A DNA stretch of 64,000 nt, taken from the NCBI GenBank assembly GCA_002917075.1, contig NTMA01000015.1, forward strand, positions 434,001-498,000, read 5' to 3'. Below, piece after piece: positions 35,686 to 47,692 of this stretch. A program made the position numbers and the translations under genes. How positions within the stretch are numbered: the stretch's first letter is position 1; the number at the start of each line of letters is the position of its first letter. Source of the stretch: Hawksworthiomyces lignivorus (lineage: Eukaryota > Ascomycota > Sordariomycetes > Ophiostomatales > Ophiostomataceae). Under the pieces are notes generated by a model. The model searched no databases, was not told the DNA's origin, and worked only from the letters and a program-made list of their open reading frames with translations.

Positions 35686-36795
35686 TGCAGTACTTTTTGC
35701 ACAAAGTCTGTATTGGTTCCCGGATGACCGCTAGGGATAGTTTGATCCGACTCACCACCTTTTTTTACCGTCAACAGGATAGCCAGACACGAAATCGTTG
35801 GGTGCTGTAGGAGAAATTTTTGCCAAGTTTGATGCCCAGCCAAACAGATTCAGGTGGGTAAACGGCCTGAGAGAGCGACGAGGCTGTGTTCGGTCGCAAT
35901 GAGCCACACACTCGCCAATAAAAGCAGATACAGTATGATCTGCACAGTTTGACAGTGTGGATACGGTATACGGCTCTGTGGCATGAATTCAGCTCCGTAA
36001 TTGGTGGTCAAGATTGTGCCTCAAACTGTACAATGCTACCTCGTCCTAAAAGCTTGAGATATTCCGTTAGCCTTTTGAGTAGGAAGCAAATGCAGTCTCT
36101 GATTCTAAGTAATTCAGCCAGCATAGCACTAGAGATATACAAGCAGATAAAATTTTCTGATAATTTCATTCCTACCTGCAAGAAGCTAGGAGGTCAGTGC
36201 AAAGCAGGATCCTCATTTGTGTGGTAGAATGGCCCAGTTTGTCTCCTAAGCGTTGAGTCGATTACGATCGTATTGTTGGCTCCGTCCTTCCTGATTGCCT
36301 GACGCTCGTGTTAAAAGTACGCACAGAGTAAGTCTTTGGTCGTGTAAAGCAGAACAAGAGCAGAAACCCGATCTAAGAAGATCAGCTGCGGGAACGAGAC
36401 GTGTAGAGGAATTATACGATTCTACCTTGAAGTCAATCTCGCGTATTACAAGTCAGACACATCTCCTATTTTATTCAATGATATTCTCAGATGTAGCGGT
36501 AAAATACAAGTAGATGCAGCCAGAAAATGCAACCAAATTATTGGCATGTTGAATGATGAGGCTAAGTGAAAATAATGATGCTTTAACATTCTAATTTTAT
36601 TCTCTAGAGCAGTCAGTGGTTAGGCGAGTCTTGGCGGAAGGCGTCGAGCTATTTCAGTCCGCTCGTCGCTGGTTGCAGAACTGCACTCGAGTCTCTTGGT
36701 TCGAGGACAAGCCTCCTCGGTCGCCGAGCGGGCGTTAAATCGCACAGAAGCCATACATGGCATCGGCTGAAGTTCATGGCCTCAGGCGCATGGCT
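35686..36795. other. Intergenic region
   Basis: Promoter of the SesB-like gene on one side and 3' flank of the methyltransferase on the other. Short ORFs at 35949-36227 and 36295-36513 have no signature. Confidence 0.5.
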
Positions 36796-38170
36796 TTAGG
36801 TTGATGACACGGGCTTCTGTGCGCATAACGAATGGAAATATACGTAAGAATGGACGGAGCTGTCCAGCAGGTCCCGCCGCACCTTTATGAGGAAGACCTC
36901 CACCTCCTCTGGCGTCCACCCCAGCCCGCGCGTGTACGGTCTGACTGTGATGGCGTGCAGCCCGTCGTAGATCACGCTGCGGTTATACAGCCCGATAGTC
37001 TTGAGGTTTGGGTCCTTGGCCCACGGCCCAACTGGCACCTTCTTGACCTCGTGTCGCACGTCCACAAAGCCGGCCTCCAGCAGGCGATCAGGATTTCGGC
37101 GCGACGCGTGCATCTCTACGCCAAATTTGGCCAGGCCATCCCGGATGTTGGACACCATTATGGGCGGTGTGTACTCGGCACTCATGGTGCCGTCGTCGCA
37201 GCCGTACTCCCATCGAAACTCGGGCAGCTCGATCCACCCACCAGGCTTCAGGGTCCTAAAAAAAAAGTTAGTGCGTGTGCACACACCAGAACAGGGAGGG
37301 GCAAGTCACGCGATCTGGCTGGACGGACCGATATGCCTGCTCGAACAGCCTGGGCCAGTTCTTGATGGCCGTCGACATGTTGCGCAGGTGGATATAGTCA
37401 AGCGAGTTGTCTGCATGCAGCCAGGGCTCTTCAGCGTCTTCGACGTAGAAACGCACGTTTGGAGGCACCCACGATGGCTGGATGGGGCTCACATCAATGC
37501 CGATCACCTCCGCTTCAGGATACTCGTCACCCGCTGTACGATGCAGCAGTCAGCCACAGGCCCCATATTTAAAGAAAGAAACGAACAAAAAAAAAAAAAA
37601 AGAACAGGGGTAGCAGAGAATCATACTATCAATGACCCAGATTCCTGTCCCCGTGCCGATGTCGAGGATCCGCTGTGGGTTCTGCAGCGGTGCGCTGTGC
37701 AGCTTGCCGCCGAGCAGGTGGACGGCTACGGCATGCTTCATGTCTTCGCGCTCCTGCTCGGGCTCGTCGTTAGGGAACTGGTAGAGGCCCTGCCGAAACG
37801 TGTTATACCGCCGGCTGTTCTCAAACTGGTAGTCGCGCACGCTCGATGCCAGGGACGTCGACGCGACCGAAGACGAGTCAGACTCAATTCCTTCGTCAGC
37901 GGGCTCGTCGTCGGCAACGATGTGGTGCTCATCGTGCACGGCGGGCGCGGCCACGACTGGCGGATCCTGACGCGGAGACTCCGCAGGCGGTATCTCGCGG
38001 GTCGTCTCATCCGCGGCCTCGGCCTCGACCTCGGCCTCGGCGGCGATAGGGACGTCACTGGTTTTAGCCTCTGTAGGAGCAGGAGGTGATGACGGGCCAC
38101 CAGATGCATCAGCAGGAGCGGCCTCTGCCTCTCCGGGCGGAGAAGCAGCTTTCTTTTCTGGTTCAGCCAT
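36796..38170 (-). CDS. LaeA-like SAM-dependent methyltransferase
   Basis: Class I S-adenosylmethionine methyltransferase of 402 residues, of the large fungal LaeA-like group. Exons 38170-37627, 37533-37329 and 37255-36796 (introns 93 and 73 nt); the joins read GIWVID/TGDEYPEAEVIGIDVSPIQP and EQAYR/TLKPGGWIELPEF. Residues 1-110 are low-complexity, rich in Ala, Glu and Pro, probably disordered. The YQFENSRRYNTFRQGLYQFPND segment precedes motif I (ILDIGTGTGIW, about 168-178), motif II (VIGIDVS) and motif IV/post-motif (LKPGGWIEL). Most members are of unknown target; LaeA itself controls secondary metabolism. The second intron has a weak donor (GTCCGT). The upstream 730 bases are shared with a divergent hydrolase gene. 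Confidence 0.9.
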
Positions 38171-38900
38171 TGGCTTTTTCGAGCGTCAATGGAACTTGAA
38201 AAGTGACAGACCACAAACTAGCGAAACGGGGACGGACGGTCTGAAGCGAATGGCCATGTAATAATCTACGAATATCGTGCTCATATGAGGCCAGTCTGTA
38301 GGCTAACTGGTTCAGGACTAGAACATCAACCATCTTTTTTTCTACAACAAAGGCGGGGCCATTGTGGCGGTCTATTCAGGCCAGAGTGCCAATATTTGCA
38401 TGTAGTGTGCTCCGTACGACCATACACCACTGCGCCGCTGGTACCCTGACACCCTGAGCTGATCTTGTCAAGACCTTGTTGCACGCAGACTTGGTTCGAT
38501 CCGGCAAAGCTTCGTCGCATTCAGTTGCGGCCTACGAACGTGCGATAGAGCGCTAAATTACACTACGTCAACCACCAGAACATACAGCCCACCCTCCAAG
38601 AGCCACATAATGCATTGGGTGAGATAGCTAGGCTCGCTAGGTTACAGGGGTCGAAAATTGGTGCAAATCTGGATAAATGGCCGCCGCTCGCGGGCACAGA
38701 TATGGGCGGCATTGAGAAATTGACGCACTTGGCCTTACGAGCAGCCCGTAGCGCTACCACCGTGTTCTCAATCAGTTGCAGTTGCGGTTCACGGCAGATG
38801 CAACTTGGGCAGACGGCTGGACAATCCGCCTGCTAGAACCGAGTCTTCAACCAGCCGCCTAGACTGCAGGATTTCACTGGGTTTCTGGCAGCGATCAGCC
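38171..38900. promoter_or_regulatory. Shared divergent promoter, methyltransferase / hydrolase
   Basis: 730 bases between two start codons on opposite strands. No gene signature and no operator recognised. Confidence 0.45.
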
Positions 38901-39842
38901 ATGGAGCCGTTCAAGCTCACCCTCTCCGACAGCACCGTTGTCTCTGGGCTGCGCGCTGCGTCCGCCCCCGCCGGCGCCGCCGGGCAGCCCAAGTACTTGC
39001 CTCTTGTGGTGGGCCTCCACGGCGGCAGCTACACGAGCAGCTACTTTGACGCCACGCCGGCCACTTCGGCGAGCGTGGTCAGCAGCGCGCTGTCGATCCC
39101 GTTTGTGGCCATCGACCGCCCCGGCTACGGCGAGACGGCGCCTGTGACGCCCGTGCCGGAGGGCTCCGACTTCTCCGAGGAGTGGGGTACCCGGCTGCAC
39201 CGACTGATCCTGCCGGCGCTGTGGGCCGCGTACGGCGCGCCCGCCGGCTGCAGCGGCATCGTCCTGCACGCGCACAGCTTCGGCGCCACCGGCGCCATCG
39301 TGGCGGCCGCCCTGCACGCCCAGGAGACCACCGGCGCGCCCGCGGCCTATCCGCTGGCGGGCCTGGTCGTCTCCGGCTTTGGCACGCAGCTCAAGCCCAC
39401 GGGCGGCCACGGGCCGCAGCCCGACCCGCCGCCGACGCACATCCGCATCCCCGTCGCCGTCAAGGACAGCACGCTGCTGCTGCCCGGCACGGCCGCCGAC
39501 GACGTGTACGCGCAGGGCGAGCGCCTCGACGCCCCCCTCCCCTTTGCCGAGATCGCCTCGCTGCGCGTGCCGTGGCTCGCCACCTGGCGCGAAAAATGGG
39601 GCGCCCACGTCACCGCCCCCGTCCTGCTCGCCCTCGCCGGCCGCGACCACTACTGGGACCCCACCGCCGACCACCTGCGCGATTTCGCCGCCGCGTTCCC
39701 CAAGAGCGCCCGCGTCGACACCAGCCTCCTCGTCGCCGCGCCCCACAACCTGGAGCTGAGCTACTGGGCCCCCGGCTGGTACGCGCAGAGCTTCGGCTTC
39801 GCCCTCGAGTGCACCGCATCGCTCGTGTTGGGCGCACAATAA
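38901..39842 (+). CDS. Alpha/beta hydrolase
   Basis: Single-exon alpha/beta-fold hydrolase of 313 residues. The ATG at 38901 is the first in-frame Met; the frame is open upstream to 38805 but without an ATG. Landmarks: strand and oxyanion region LPLVVGLHGGSYTSSYF (about 33-50), FVAIDRPGYGET, nucleophile elbow HAHSFGATGA (Ser near residue 131), a candidate acid in LALAGRDHYWDP and a candidate catalytic His in VAAPHNLEL. No signal peptide, so probably intracellular. Third codon positions are strongly G/C, much more than in flanking DNA, which also creates long antisense open frames. The substrate is unknown; lactone, ester and epoxide hydrolases share the fold. Confidence 0.85.
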   Translation: MEPFKLTLSDSTVVSGLRAASAPAGAAGQPKYLPLVVGLHGGSYTSSYFDATPATSASVVSSALSIPFVAIDRPGYGETAPVTPVPEGSDFSEEWGTRLHRLILPALWAAYGAPAGCSGIVLHAHSFGATGAIVAAALHAQETTGAPAAYPLAGLVVSGFGTQLKPTGGHGPQPDPPPTHIRIPVAVKDSTLLLPGTAADDVYAQGERLDAPLPFAEIASLRVPWLATWREKWGAHVTAPVLLALAGRDHYWDPTADHLRDFAAAFPKSARVDTSLLVAAPHNLELSYWAPGWYAQSFGFALECTASLVLGAQ

Positions 39843-40180
39843 GGAGCGCACAAGGACGAGTAACGACAAATCATTTGGTTGTCTGAGTGATTTGTAAATA
39901 GATGATAACACAAGTGATACATGCTAATCAATCATGATACATTTCTCGTTTTGACCGTTGGTGCCAAGTCGGCGTCGCCTCGAGGGTGCATACATCCATT
40001 GCGTCGGTTCAATACTGGCAATGTGGCTATGTGAACTCCGGGGAGCCAACTCGTGCAATATTATACTACAATCAAGGAATTTCATAGTTGCCATATAAGC
40101 GAATTGAATTTACTGTTTGAAATACACTTCCTCATTTATGTGAAACGATGACGCTTTTCTTTGGGATAGAGATGATTGCA
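39843..40180. other. Intergenic region, convergent 3' ends
   Basis: Between the hydrolase and the Zn2Cys6 regulator. Nothing recognised. Confidence 0.5.
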
Positions 40181-42665
40181 TTAAAAGGATGTATTAGCTG
40201 GCCAGATGCTGAAAACATTCGCAGCAACATCCGTCTCAAAGTCCAGGCCCATCGATGCCCAGAACGCCGCGTCGTCTGCCCCGGAAAAGAGGGTCTCGTC
40301 GAGCCACGGCTGGGAGGTCACATCGTTTGCGCTTCCGCTCGAGTACGAGTCAGGAGGAGATTGCTGGTATGAGTAGTGCGGTACATTCCCAGACGAAGCG
40401 CTGAGGATGTGAGGCTCCTCTTCCGCGGGGAGACGCAGCTGGTTTGCTCGCAGCCGGCTCGCTACTTTGGCCAGCGCCTCTGCCAGCTTGTGCTTCGCGG
40501 CGGCCGCCCACCACGTAATGCCCATTTCTTTGAGCAGGACCACCACGGCGGCATAATTCTGGCAGGCCTTTGCATACGAGATTCCATCAGTGCGGACCGG
40601 TGACGATATGTCGTACCAGAAGATGAGAAGGCAGTTGACAACAGCGTACACCGTAAATGGCCATGAAAACTGGAGAGCGTTCTGGGACTGCAGATTGCTC
40701 AAGCGAGACACAATATTGACGGCATGCGTGCGGCAAGCATCTCGGGACGGATATCGCCCGGAGTTGGGTGGCTCAGCGTAGGTCACAAAGGGCCGGTGAA
40801 CGAGGATTCGTACGGCGTCGATGCTGGTCCCTGTGTGAGTACCTGTCTGAAGGCCCCAATGAAAAGGAAGATAAAAAAAACGGTTCCTGCACGGGTGAAA
40901 TAAAAATGAGACAAACTTACTGCGTTAGCAATATAGCGCACCACAGCCTCCTAATGTCGGCCGTTGCGTCTTTTTGGAGTGCCATTTCGACATCTTGGCC
41001 TTGGAGAAGGGTGGCTGTTACACGACAAGCCAGCTGGTCTAGCTCTGCATCAAGCCGCTGCCGTGCGAGGATGCCGCGCGTGGAGAACGGAGTACCGCCG
41101 AGCTCCCCGGCCGCATACAAGCTCCTCACTGCGTCCTGGACCAGGCAGGCGAGGGACAGGTTCAGCTGGGTCGTCTTGCACGTCAGCGAGTCCTCGTCTC
41201 TAAAGTCGTCTTCTGTGAGCATCTCGACGTCGCAGTCGATCTCGTTGATGAGGAACGGCGTGCCCTCCTGCGCCGCATTGAGGCGATCCATAGCGAACAC
41301 GGACCACCACAGCCGCCGCAGGAGCGCCCGGGTCCCCGGCACCCGCTCGTCTTCTTCTGCCAGGCTCGCAGTCCGGTGGAGGCCCATCTCCTGGCAGGCG
41401 CGGACGGCCAGGCTCAGGTTGTCGATGGCCGAGTTGACGCCCTCGCGGCCCTCCCAGTGCAGGCTGGCGAGCAGCGTCGCCTGCACGACGGCGAGCCGGT
41501 CCGCGCACATCTCGCTGTCGACCAGGGCGCGCAGCTTGGTGTGCAGCGCGTCGCAGAGGCTCCGCACCTCGGACGGCCCGTCGCCGGTACGGCCGTCGCC
41601 GCCGCCGGCGTAGCGGGACGCCGCGAGAAAGACGGCCTGCAGCACCAGCAGGGGCGGCGGGTCGTCCAGCCCGTAGTAGCGCGCCAGAAAGTCTTTGCGG
41701 TCGAGGACGGGCAGGATGGGATGCACGTGCGCAAAGTAGATCTCGAGCATGTGGGCGCAGCGCGCCGGCGGTGGCAGCTCAAAGCAGCCGATCGCCACGA
41801 GGTACTGCATCCTCGGCGCCGGGATCCCGAACGCCCGGTACTGCTGCTCCCAGTCGATGTGGTGCACGCCCATGCCCCGCCGAGCCATCTGCCGGGGGAC
41901 GCCCACGACGGGATCCGGCGTGCGGAAGGAGCAGCTGCCGTTGACAATCTTGTGCTTCAGGCCGCCCCGCAGCAGCGCCGACAGTGGATTCGTCCCGGAT
42001 ATCAGCTTCGACGTGGGATAGCTCGCGTTGTTCGTTCGACTCGAGGCGCTCGGCGCCTTGTGCTCAAGAAGATGCAGCATGGTCACATACCGCATCTCTT
42101 TGGGGTCGTCCACGTGCTGGTCGTCGTCTGGGCTTGCAAGGGACGCGAATAATGCGCTTCCGTCGTCGGCCCCTGTTTCACCTGGTTGGTCATCCCAGGT
42201 CCCAGGCCGAAGCTGTGGCGCGCTGCTCGCGACAGGTGGATCACGCTCGACAGATGACAGATCCCCCATCGGCAGCAGTAGAGGCGCCTCTGGCAGAGGC
42301 TGCTGGAGAGAGTGCTGGACAGTCTCGCGAGTGATAGGCGCTGCAACGTCGGGAAGAGAACCAGGAGAGAGCATCGCCGATTGCTCCGGCGCAAAGGAGC
42401 ATACTCTCCTGTCCTGCTCACAGCGATGACAGTGGCGAGCGCGAGGTTTCATGATGCACCGTTTCTAAGACGGTGAAGTGCGGTCAGCAGATGCATGGGT
42501 TAGACACCGCCCGCTTACGTGCGGACCAAAAACATCCGCCAGCTACATCGCGAAAAGCTAGGTTTTCCAGCTCACTTTCAGGTCCTTGCACCTTTGGCAC
42601 GCGCGCATGGCCTTCCGCCGCTTCTGGGCAGGCACATCGCCGTCAAATGAAAGAACACCCAGCAT
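40181..42665 (-). CDS. Zn2Cys6 transcription factor
   Basis: Binuclear zinc-cluster regulator of 758 residues. Exons 42665-42576, 42464-40921, 40823-40181; introns 111 and 97 nt. The first intron splits the DNA-binding domain: exon 1 gives ACQRCKDLK and exon 2 continues KRCIMKPRARHCHRCEQDRRVC, so C-x2-C-x6-C-x8-C-x2-C-x6-C is complete only after splicing. Starting at the Met at 42452 would lose half the cluster. A Pro/Ser-rich linker is followed by the fungal-specific transcription factor domain (PF04082 type; about 215-560) with YFAHVHPILPVLDRKDFLARYY and LLRRLWWSVFAMDR. For intron 2 I chose the CCAG acceptor (LLT/HIDAVRILVHRPF); an earlier acceptor is in frame but would leave a 34-nt intron. 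Targets unknown; the hydrolase and methyltransferase next door are candidates (inference). Confidence 0.88.
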
Positions 42666-43283
42666 CGTGCCGTGATTCAATTCGGCCTCAGGTTGCTCGC
42701 GACACGAAGCCCATCATTTGGATTCCGAATTGCATGTGGCAAGGCGAGAGGTCTGCTAGTCAACAAGCAAAAGCATAACCTTCGTCGCAGACACCGTAAT
42801 TCATATACCACTGAATCCTACGTAGATCGGTGTGTGTCATCAGCTTTATGGTCATTAAAGCAAGAATAGAAAAGACGCAACGCTGACTTCTCTAGATAAA
42901 CAAAGGGAGGAGGAAAGCAGGTGGCCTGTTCCTGGTGCACTTACACGATGCCTAGGAGATGCCTCGAAACGTTGTGTGATGATGAAAGAAAACTAAACGT
43001 GCCTGAATACGGTAGACTGAGGAGATAAAGTAACCTCTATTAGAGGGCAAAACAGCCAGTCCTAGGCTCGGCTGTTGTCTCTCACTCCACCGGCCTAATG
43101 CTACCTCCGCTTTTGTTCGGAGTTTTTCCTGTCTGCTATCCCTTTTTTTTTTCCTTTTTTTAGCGTCTCGTGCCCATACAGGTCACTAAAGAAGATTAAT
43201 GATCTAAAATCAGGGCCCTGCATCCCTAATGGCCTTTCCCCGGTTCACAAACCACACTACTATTGAACGGGGAACATCAAAAA
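42666..43283. other. Intergenic region upstream of Zn2Cys6 regulator
   Basis: Promoter of the regulator. No gene signature; a T-rich stretch lies around 43140-43162. The tRNA gene begins at 43284. Confidence 0.5.
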
Positions 43284-43355
43284 GGTCCAGTGGCCAAATG
43301 GCAAGGCGCTTGGCTACGAACCAAGAGATTGCAGGTTCGATCCCTGCCTGGATCG
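43284..43355 (+). tRNA. tRNA-Arg (anticodon ACG)
   Basis: A 72-nt cloverleaf with all arms. The acceptor stem pairs ggtccag with ctggatc (one G-T pair), discriminator G. The D arm pairs gcc with ggc. The anticodon stem cttgg/ccaag closes a seven-base loop ctacgaa giving anticodon ACG. The T arm pairs gcagg with cctgc around ttcgatc. No intron. A-box-like tggccaaatgg and B-box-like ggttcgatccc are present, and a short T run follows about 30 bases downstream. Confidence 0.95.
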
Positions 43356-43630
43356 ACGAGAACAATGAGCTCATTAGTTATTCATTTTTGCTTCACTCAT
43401 CCGAATCGTTTTCTTTTTCCTAGTATAGACGTAAACAGCCAGGGTTGGCTAATAAATACGATTAAACATTACCGAACGAGGAGGTCGAAATTGTTAGCAG
43501 CCACACGTTAGAGAATCAAACTGAACTCAGCTACGAATTGCATAATGCTATAGAAAATATGCATTGTTGTTCTAACCACCGTTCATCCCTATGTAATGAT
43601 AAATAATCAAAGTTGCCCGCTTCTTGCCAA

Positions 43631-44843
43631 TTAATTGACAGAAACAGTAGCACCGTCCTTTGCACTCTGGATTGCAAGTTCAATAAGTTTAATAACATCC
43701 CGAGCTCCCTCGGGAGCGACAGGAACTGCACCCTCACCTTCAAGTGCTGTCGCCAAAATGTCGTAAAAGGTACGATACGTGGCTGGTTCTAAGGTAGGTT
43801 TTGTGCTTTTTTCCAACAAGCCATTCTTATATTCGGTCAACGACGCTGTGTGGTCCAGTCAGCCTTTGTGCTTCTCATACAGCGAGCTGTCAATAATATC
43901 TTACCAGCGTGACTTGGGTCTTCCCAGCCAAATCCCGGATCGGTTGGTTTCATGTTCCCTACAATCTGAGGCTCTTGAGGATCGAGATGGTACTTGCGGA
44001 AGCTGCCGCGGTCACCGCGGACCCAGTATCTCAGCTGTTCCGTCTCGCAGCTCACCGCGCTCGCTTTCACGGTAACAAGCAAGCCGCTGTCATAGTACAA
44101 CAATACGGTGCAAGCATCCTGTAGTCCCTGTGCACTGCCAGCCCGCTGTGCGACCAGAAATCCCGTAACCTTCGATGGCATGCCATACAGGACCAAGACT
44201 TGGTCAATCAGATGGACGCCCAGGTCGTAGATGACGCCGCTTCCCGGCTGGAGCTTGCCGGCCCAGGTTTGTGGTGGCTCGGGGTCGTAGCGATCAAAAT
44301 GTGTCTCAAATTCGACGACGCGGCCGAGTGTTCCGTCTGAGAGGACCTTCTGCAAGGTGAGGAAGTCGGCATCCCACCGGCGATTCTGGAAGACGGTGAG
44401 AAGGACGTCGTTTTTCTTTGCTAGCTCAATGAGGTCGTTGCATTCCGCGGTACTTGGCGCAAAGGGCTTTTCGACCACAACTGTAATAAATGGCATTCAT
44501 CTAAGCATAGGAACTAGTATGGAAATTGCCGTCCGTAGCATTGGGCAGAACCCTACATACGATGCTTTCCTGCACTGAGGGCTTTTGAGGCCAGCTCAAA
44601 ATGCGTTGGGGGAGGAGTGGAAAGCACAACAAGATCGATTGATTTGTCTCCGAAGAGCGCATCTGCATCCTCATAGATGGTACTTGTCGGATGGTCGTGC
44701 TTCGCCGCTTCACCCTTGGTCCCCGCCTGCACGATGGCACGAAGCTCGAACCTGTCCGAAGCAAGAATAAAAGGGATTTGGAAGACTTTGGCTGACAGAC
44801 CATACCCAACCACTCCCACTTGAAATTTCTTGGTTGATGCCAT
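43631..44843 (-). CDS. Gfo/Idh/MocA-family oxidoreductase (1)
   Basis: NAD(P)-dependent dehydrogenase of the Gfo/Idh/MocA family, 357 residues, exons 44843-44561, 44480-43905 and 43845-43631 (introns 80 and 59 nt). The N-terminal Rossmann fold has VGVVGYGLSAKVF (about 9-21) and ends with the family motif GKH/LVVEKPFAPS, restored by the first splice; the Lys of EKP is the usual catalytic residue. The C-terminal half has the mixed sheet domain with GVIYDLGVHLIDQ, which holds the conserved Asp and His. Members oxidise or reduce sugars, inositols, trans-dihydrodiols or biliverdin. The substrate here is unknown, but a sugar transporter and a second family member are within 5 kb. Confidence 0.92.
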
Positions 44844-45804
44844 TCTTTTTGCCTCCCTGAGTGTGATGCCTACGACAATGTAGCTACTTCAATGGTCTAG
44901 GAGATACGTCTACGAGGGTGCTATATCTATAGTCCGAATCACCGCCCTCAACATTCCAGCAATAGCTCTAGCAATAGACACACAACGAGATTTCCACACC
45001 AAAAGCTCCAACTCTCCGTTCACGGCTCAGATGGGCTTTGATCCGGCTACAACAGGCGTACTCGTGTGCTTTGATCTGCAGAGTGCTTCACCCACTTTTA
45101 CGACGAAATGTCTTGTCGGAAGCTAACCGCCTTTAGAAATCAGCCGCCATGCCTCCTCCAGAATCCAACTACGCCATCGCAAACCGAACAGAGCAGGCGC
45201 TGCACGACCCGGCATATCATACCGGCTTTGATCAGCATAATCTCACTAGCGGCTTTGTATGTAGACATACAGCCTGTTGTTTGCTTGGCTCTTTTTTTGG
45301 GGACCTTGTGCCTCGACCAGCATGACGAATCCTACGCAGAGCTCCGCTACGTGCATGTAAATTGAGGAAGGATGCTTCCCGGTGTGTCTCCGGTATGCGT
45401 TTGTAGGGAAAGAATGTTAATTAAGACATACGGTATCCGAGTCTGAATTTCTGAAAATCAGAAGAAATAAGAAAAATTACTTCCCGTTGGCTGCGCCGAA
45501 AGTCTTCGCTGCTTTGTACTCAGAAAGAACACCATCTCCAAGACAATCGCGTTTCACAGGCCCATTTTCTGATAATATGATTTGTGAATTGATTTTACAT
45601 ATTCTTGCTATCAAAGGATCTTGCTGTGATTCGATTTTACCAGAACAATGGAGGCATGACAGTGAACATAGAGCCCTCAGATGGAGCGGGTGGTTGGTAG
45701 AGGTATACTTTCTAAGCATGTCTTATGAATGCCACAATGTTTTCATGCCAGAATCGGCTTGAACGTCCTTCGTTCGTTCATCCTGAACAACAATGGCACC
45801 GCCC
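44844..45804. other. Intergenic region
   Basis: Between the first Gfo/Idh/MocA gene and the sugar transporter. Small ORFs at 45108-45365 and 45477-45762 lack signatures. Nothing else seen. Confidence 0.5.
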
Positions 45805-47692
45805 TTAGACTTCAATATGTTCCGGCTTCATAATATCATCACCAGTATGGTTGACTGTCATCTCCCTCGTCAACCCAACCTCCTCCTGGATAGAGGCTAA
45901 TAGAGCCATATCATCATGACTGGTGGTTGCGCTGTGGACAAAGTCAGTGGCAAAGCGGGTAGATATGGAATATTTTGAGAGTCACATACCCGAAGACGCG
46001 GTCCATTTCTTCCAGGGTCTTGCCTTTCGTCTCAGGCAAGAAGAAGAAGACAAACAATCCGCCAATGAAGCACCAGACACAGAAGAAGAGATAGGTGCCA
46101 AAGGTAATGTTGGTGAGCATCGGTGGCGTGATAAAGGCAATGATGAAATTGTTCATCCAGTTAGACGAGGCGCCGATAGACGTGCCCTTGGCGCGAATCG
46201 AGAGCGGGAAGATCTCCGCAATCGTCACCCAGGACGCAGGGCCCCAGCTGTAGGCAAAGTTGAAGATGTAGAACCAGATCATGGCGACAGCCGCCCAGCC
46301 CGCCGCCGCGTGCTCTCCCCAGTTGCTCTGGCACTTCGCGACGATGATGCCAGTCACCAGCTGAGCCACGAACATGCCTGTGGAGCCGGCAATGAGGAGA
46401 GGCTTGCGGCCAATCTTGTCAATAAGGAAGATGGCAGGGATGGTCGTGATGACATTGATGACACCCACGACCCCGGTCGCGAGAAGAGACGACGTGTTGC
46501 TGGTGAGGCCCAGGTCCTGGAAGATGGTCGGCGCATAGTAGATGATGCTGTCGATACCCGACCACTGCTGGAAAAACATAATCAGGCCAGCCATGGCGAC
46601 ACGCTTGAACGCGTCCTTGGTGCGGAAAATGTTGACGTACTGCGCCAGCTCCCGCAGGACGCGGTTGCTGCCTGCCTTAGCGGCCAACGTGGGAAAGCGG
46701 CTGTCAAAGACGCGCTGCTCGAAAATGCTCTCCGCCTTGATCTCCAAGAACTCGACCCGCACCAGCTGGTCTTCCCTGGGCAGCTGGCGCAGCATGGAGA
46801 GCGTCTCCAGGGCATCTTCGTCGCGGCCCTTGTTGACAAGCAGGCGAGGGGAGAAAGGCATAAACCAGACTCCGATAGCAAGGATGATGGCCGGAATACC
46901 CTGAATAATCAAGGGCGTGCGCCACGCCATGTCAGACTGTCCTTGTTCCGTCCCTCCAATGTGGTTTGTGCCGTAGCAGATCCAGTAAGCGATCATGATT
47001 CCAATCGTCGTTGCGAGCTGCTGGAGGGCAACTAGGAGACCTCGAATCTCGGGAGGTGCCAATTCTGCATTGTAAAGAGGGCTGGATGCATTAGATGTTA
47101 GCAACCCAATGCTAAAAGAAAGAAAGGCATCTCCGAATGTCGAAAGAAGTACTAGCTATACAAGGGATAGCTCACCCTGTAGCAGACAATGTTCCGACCC
47201 CCAGGCCCGTGAAGAACCGTCCAGCATAGAGATATGAGGAACTGCGGGCTCCTGCGGTCAAGTATGATCCCAGAATAGCCCAGACTGCGCCAGAGAAAAT
47301 AGTGTGCTTCCGAGTATAGACCTCACAAAGGACACCAGCAGATAATGCACCGAACCAGCCGCCAAGTTGCAGAATCGATGTAAGCCAGCCCGTGGCGCCA
47401 GAACTTTCGACTACATGGGGAAACTGGTGCCTGAATGTATACATGACTAAGGCTTGGCCGAGTACGCCTTGCTGGTATCCGTAGAGAAGACCACCCTTTC
47501 CGGCTGTTAGCTGGCTCGCTTTGTCGCTCAGACGCAGCTCAGTTCACAGGCACTTACGAAGGAAGCAAACAAAGCAATGTAGAAGACACGCATGTTAGCA
47601 AATAGGCCTCGAAGGCCAACGCGGCCGCCGCTGACTTGCTCCCGAAGCGTTGCGGCGGCGCCCAGAATAGCGTGAGCCTGTGTATCAGTCAT
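45805..47692 (-). CDS. MFS sugar transporter
   Basis: Twelve-helix sugar porter of the major facilitator superfamily, 557 residues. Exons 47692-47558, 47495-47176, 47081-45990 and 45931-45805 (introns 62, 94 and 58 nt). Landmarks: GGLLYGYQQGVLGQ in helix 1, GRFFTGLGVGTLSATG/PLYNAELAPPEIRG across the second splice, FQQWSGIDSIIYYAPTIF in helix 7, DKIGRKP in the loop after helix 8 and PETKGKTLEEMDRVFG after helix 12. The last short exon supplies a polar tail ending HIEV. The family imports hexoses, pentoses or other polyols with protons across the plasma membrane. Its position between two Gfo/Idh/MocA dehydrogenase genes suggests uptake of their substrate (inference). Confidence 0.93.

Noticed and set aside
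38895..39911. 338-codon antisense frame over the alpha/beta hydrolase
   Set aside because: Arises from G/C-ending codons of the sense gene; Gly/Ala/Arg-rich with no motif.
40887..40920. A 34-nt intron in the Zn2Cys6 gene
   Set aside because: Too short for this kind of genome; a 97-nt intron using the later CCAG acceptor is in frame and fits the family text better.
45923..47035. 370-codon antisense frame over the sugar transporter
   Set aside because: No motif; the sense strand carries unmistakable transporter signatures.
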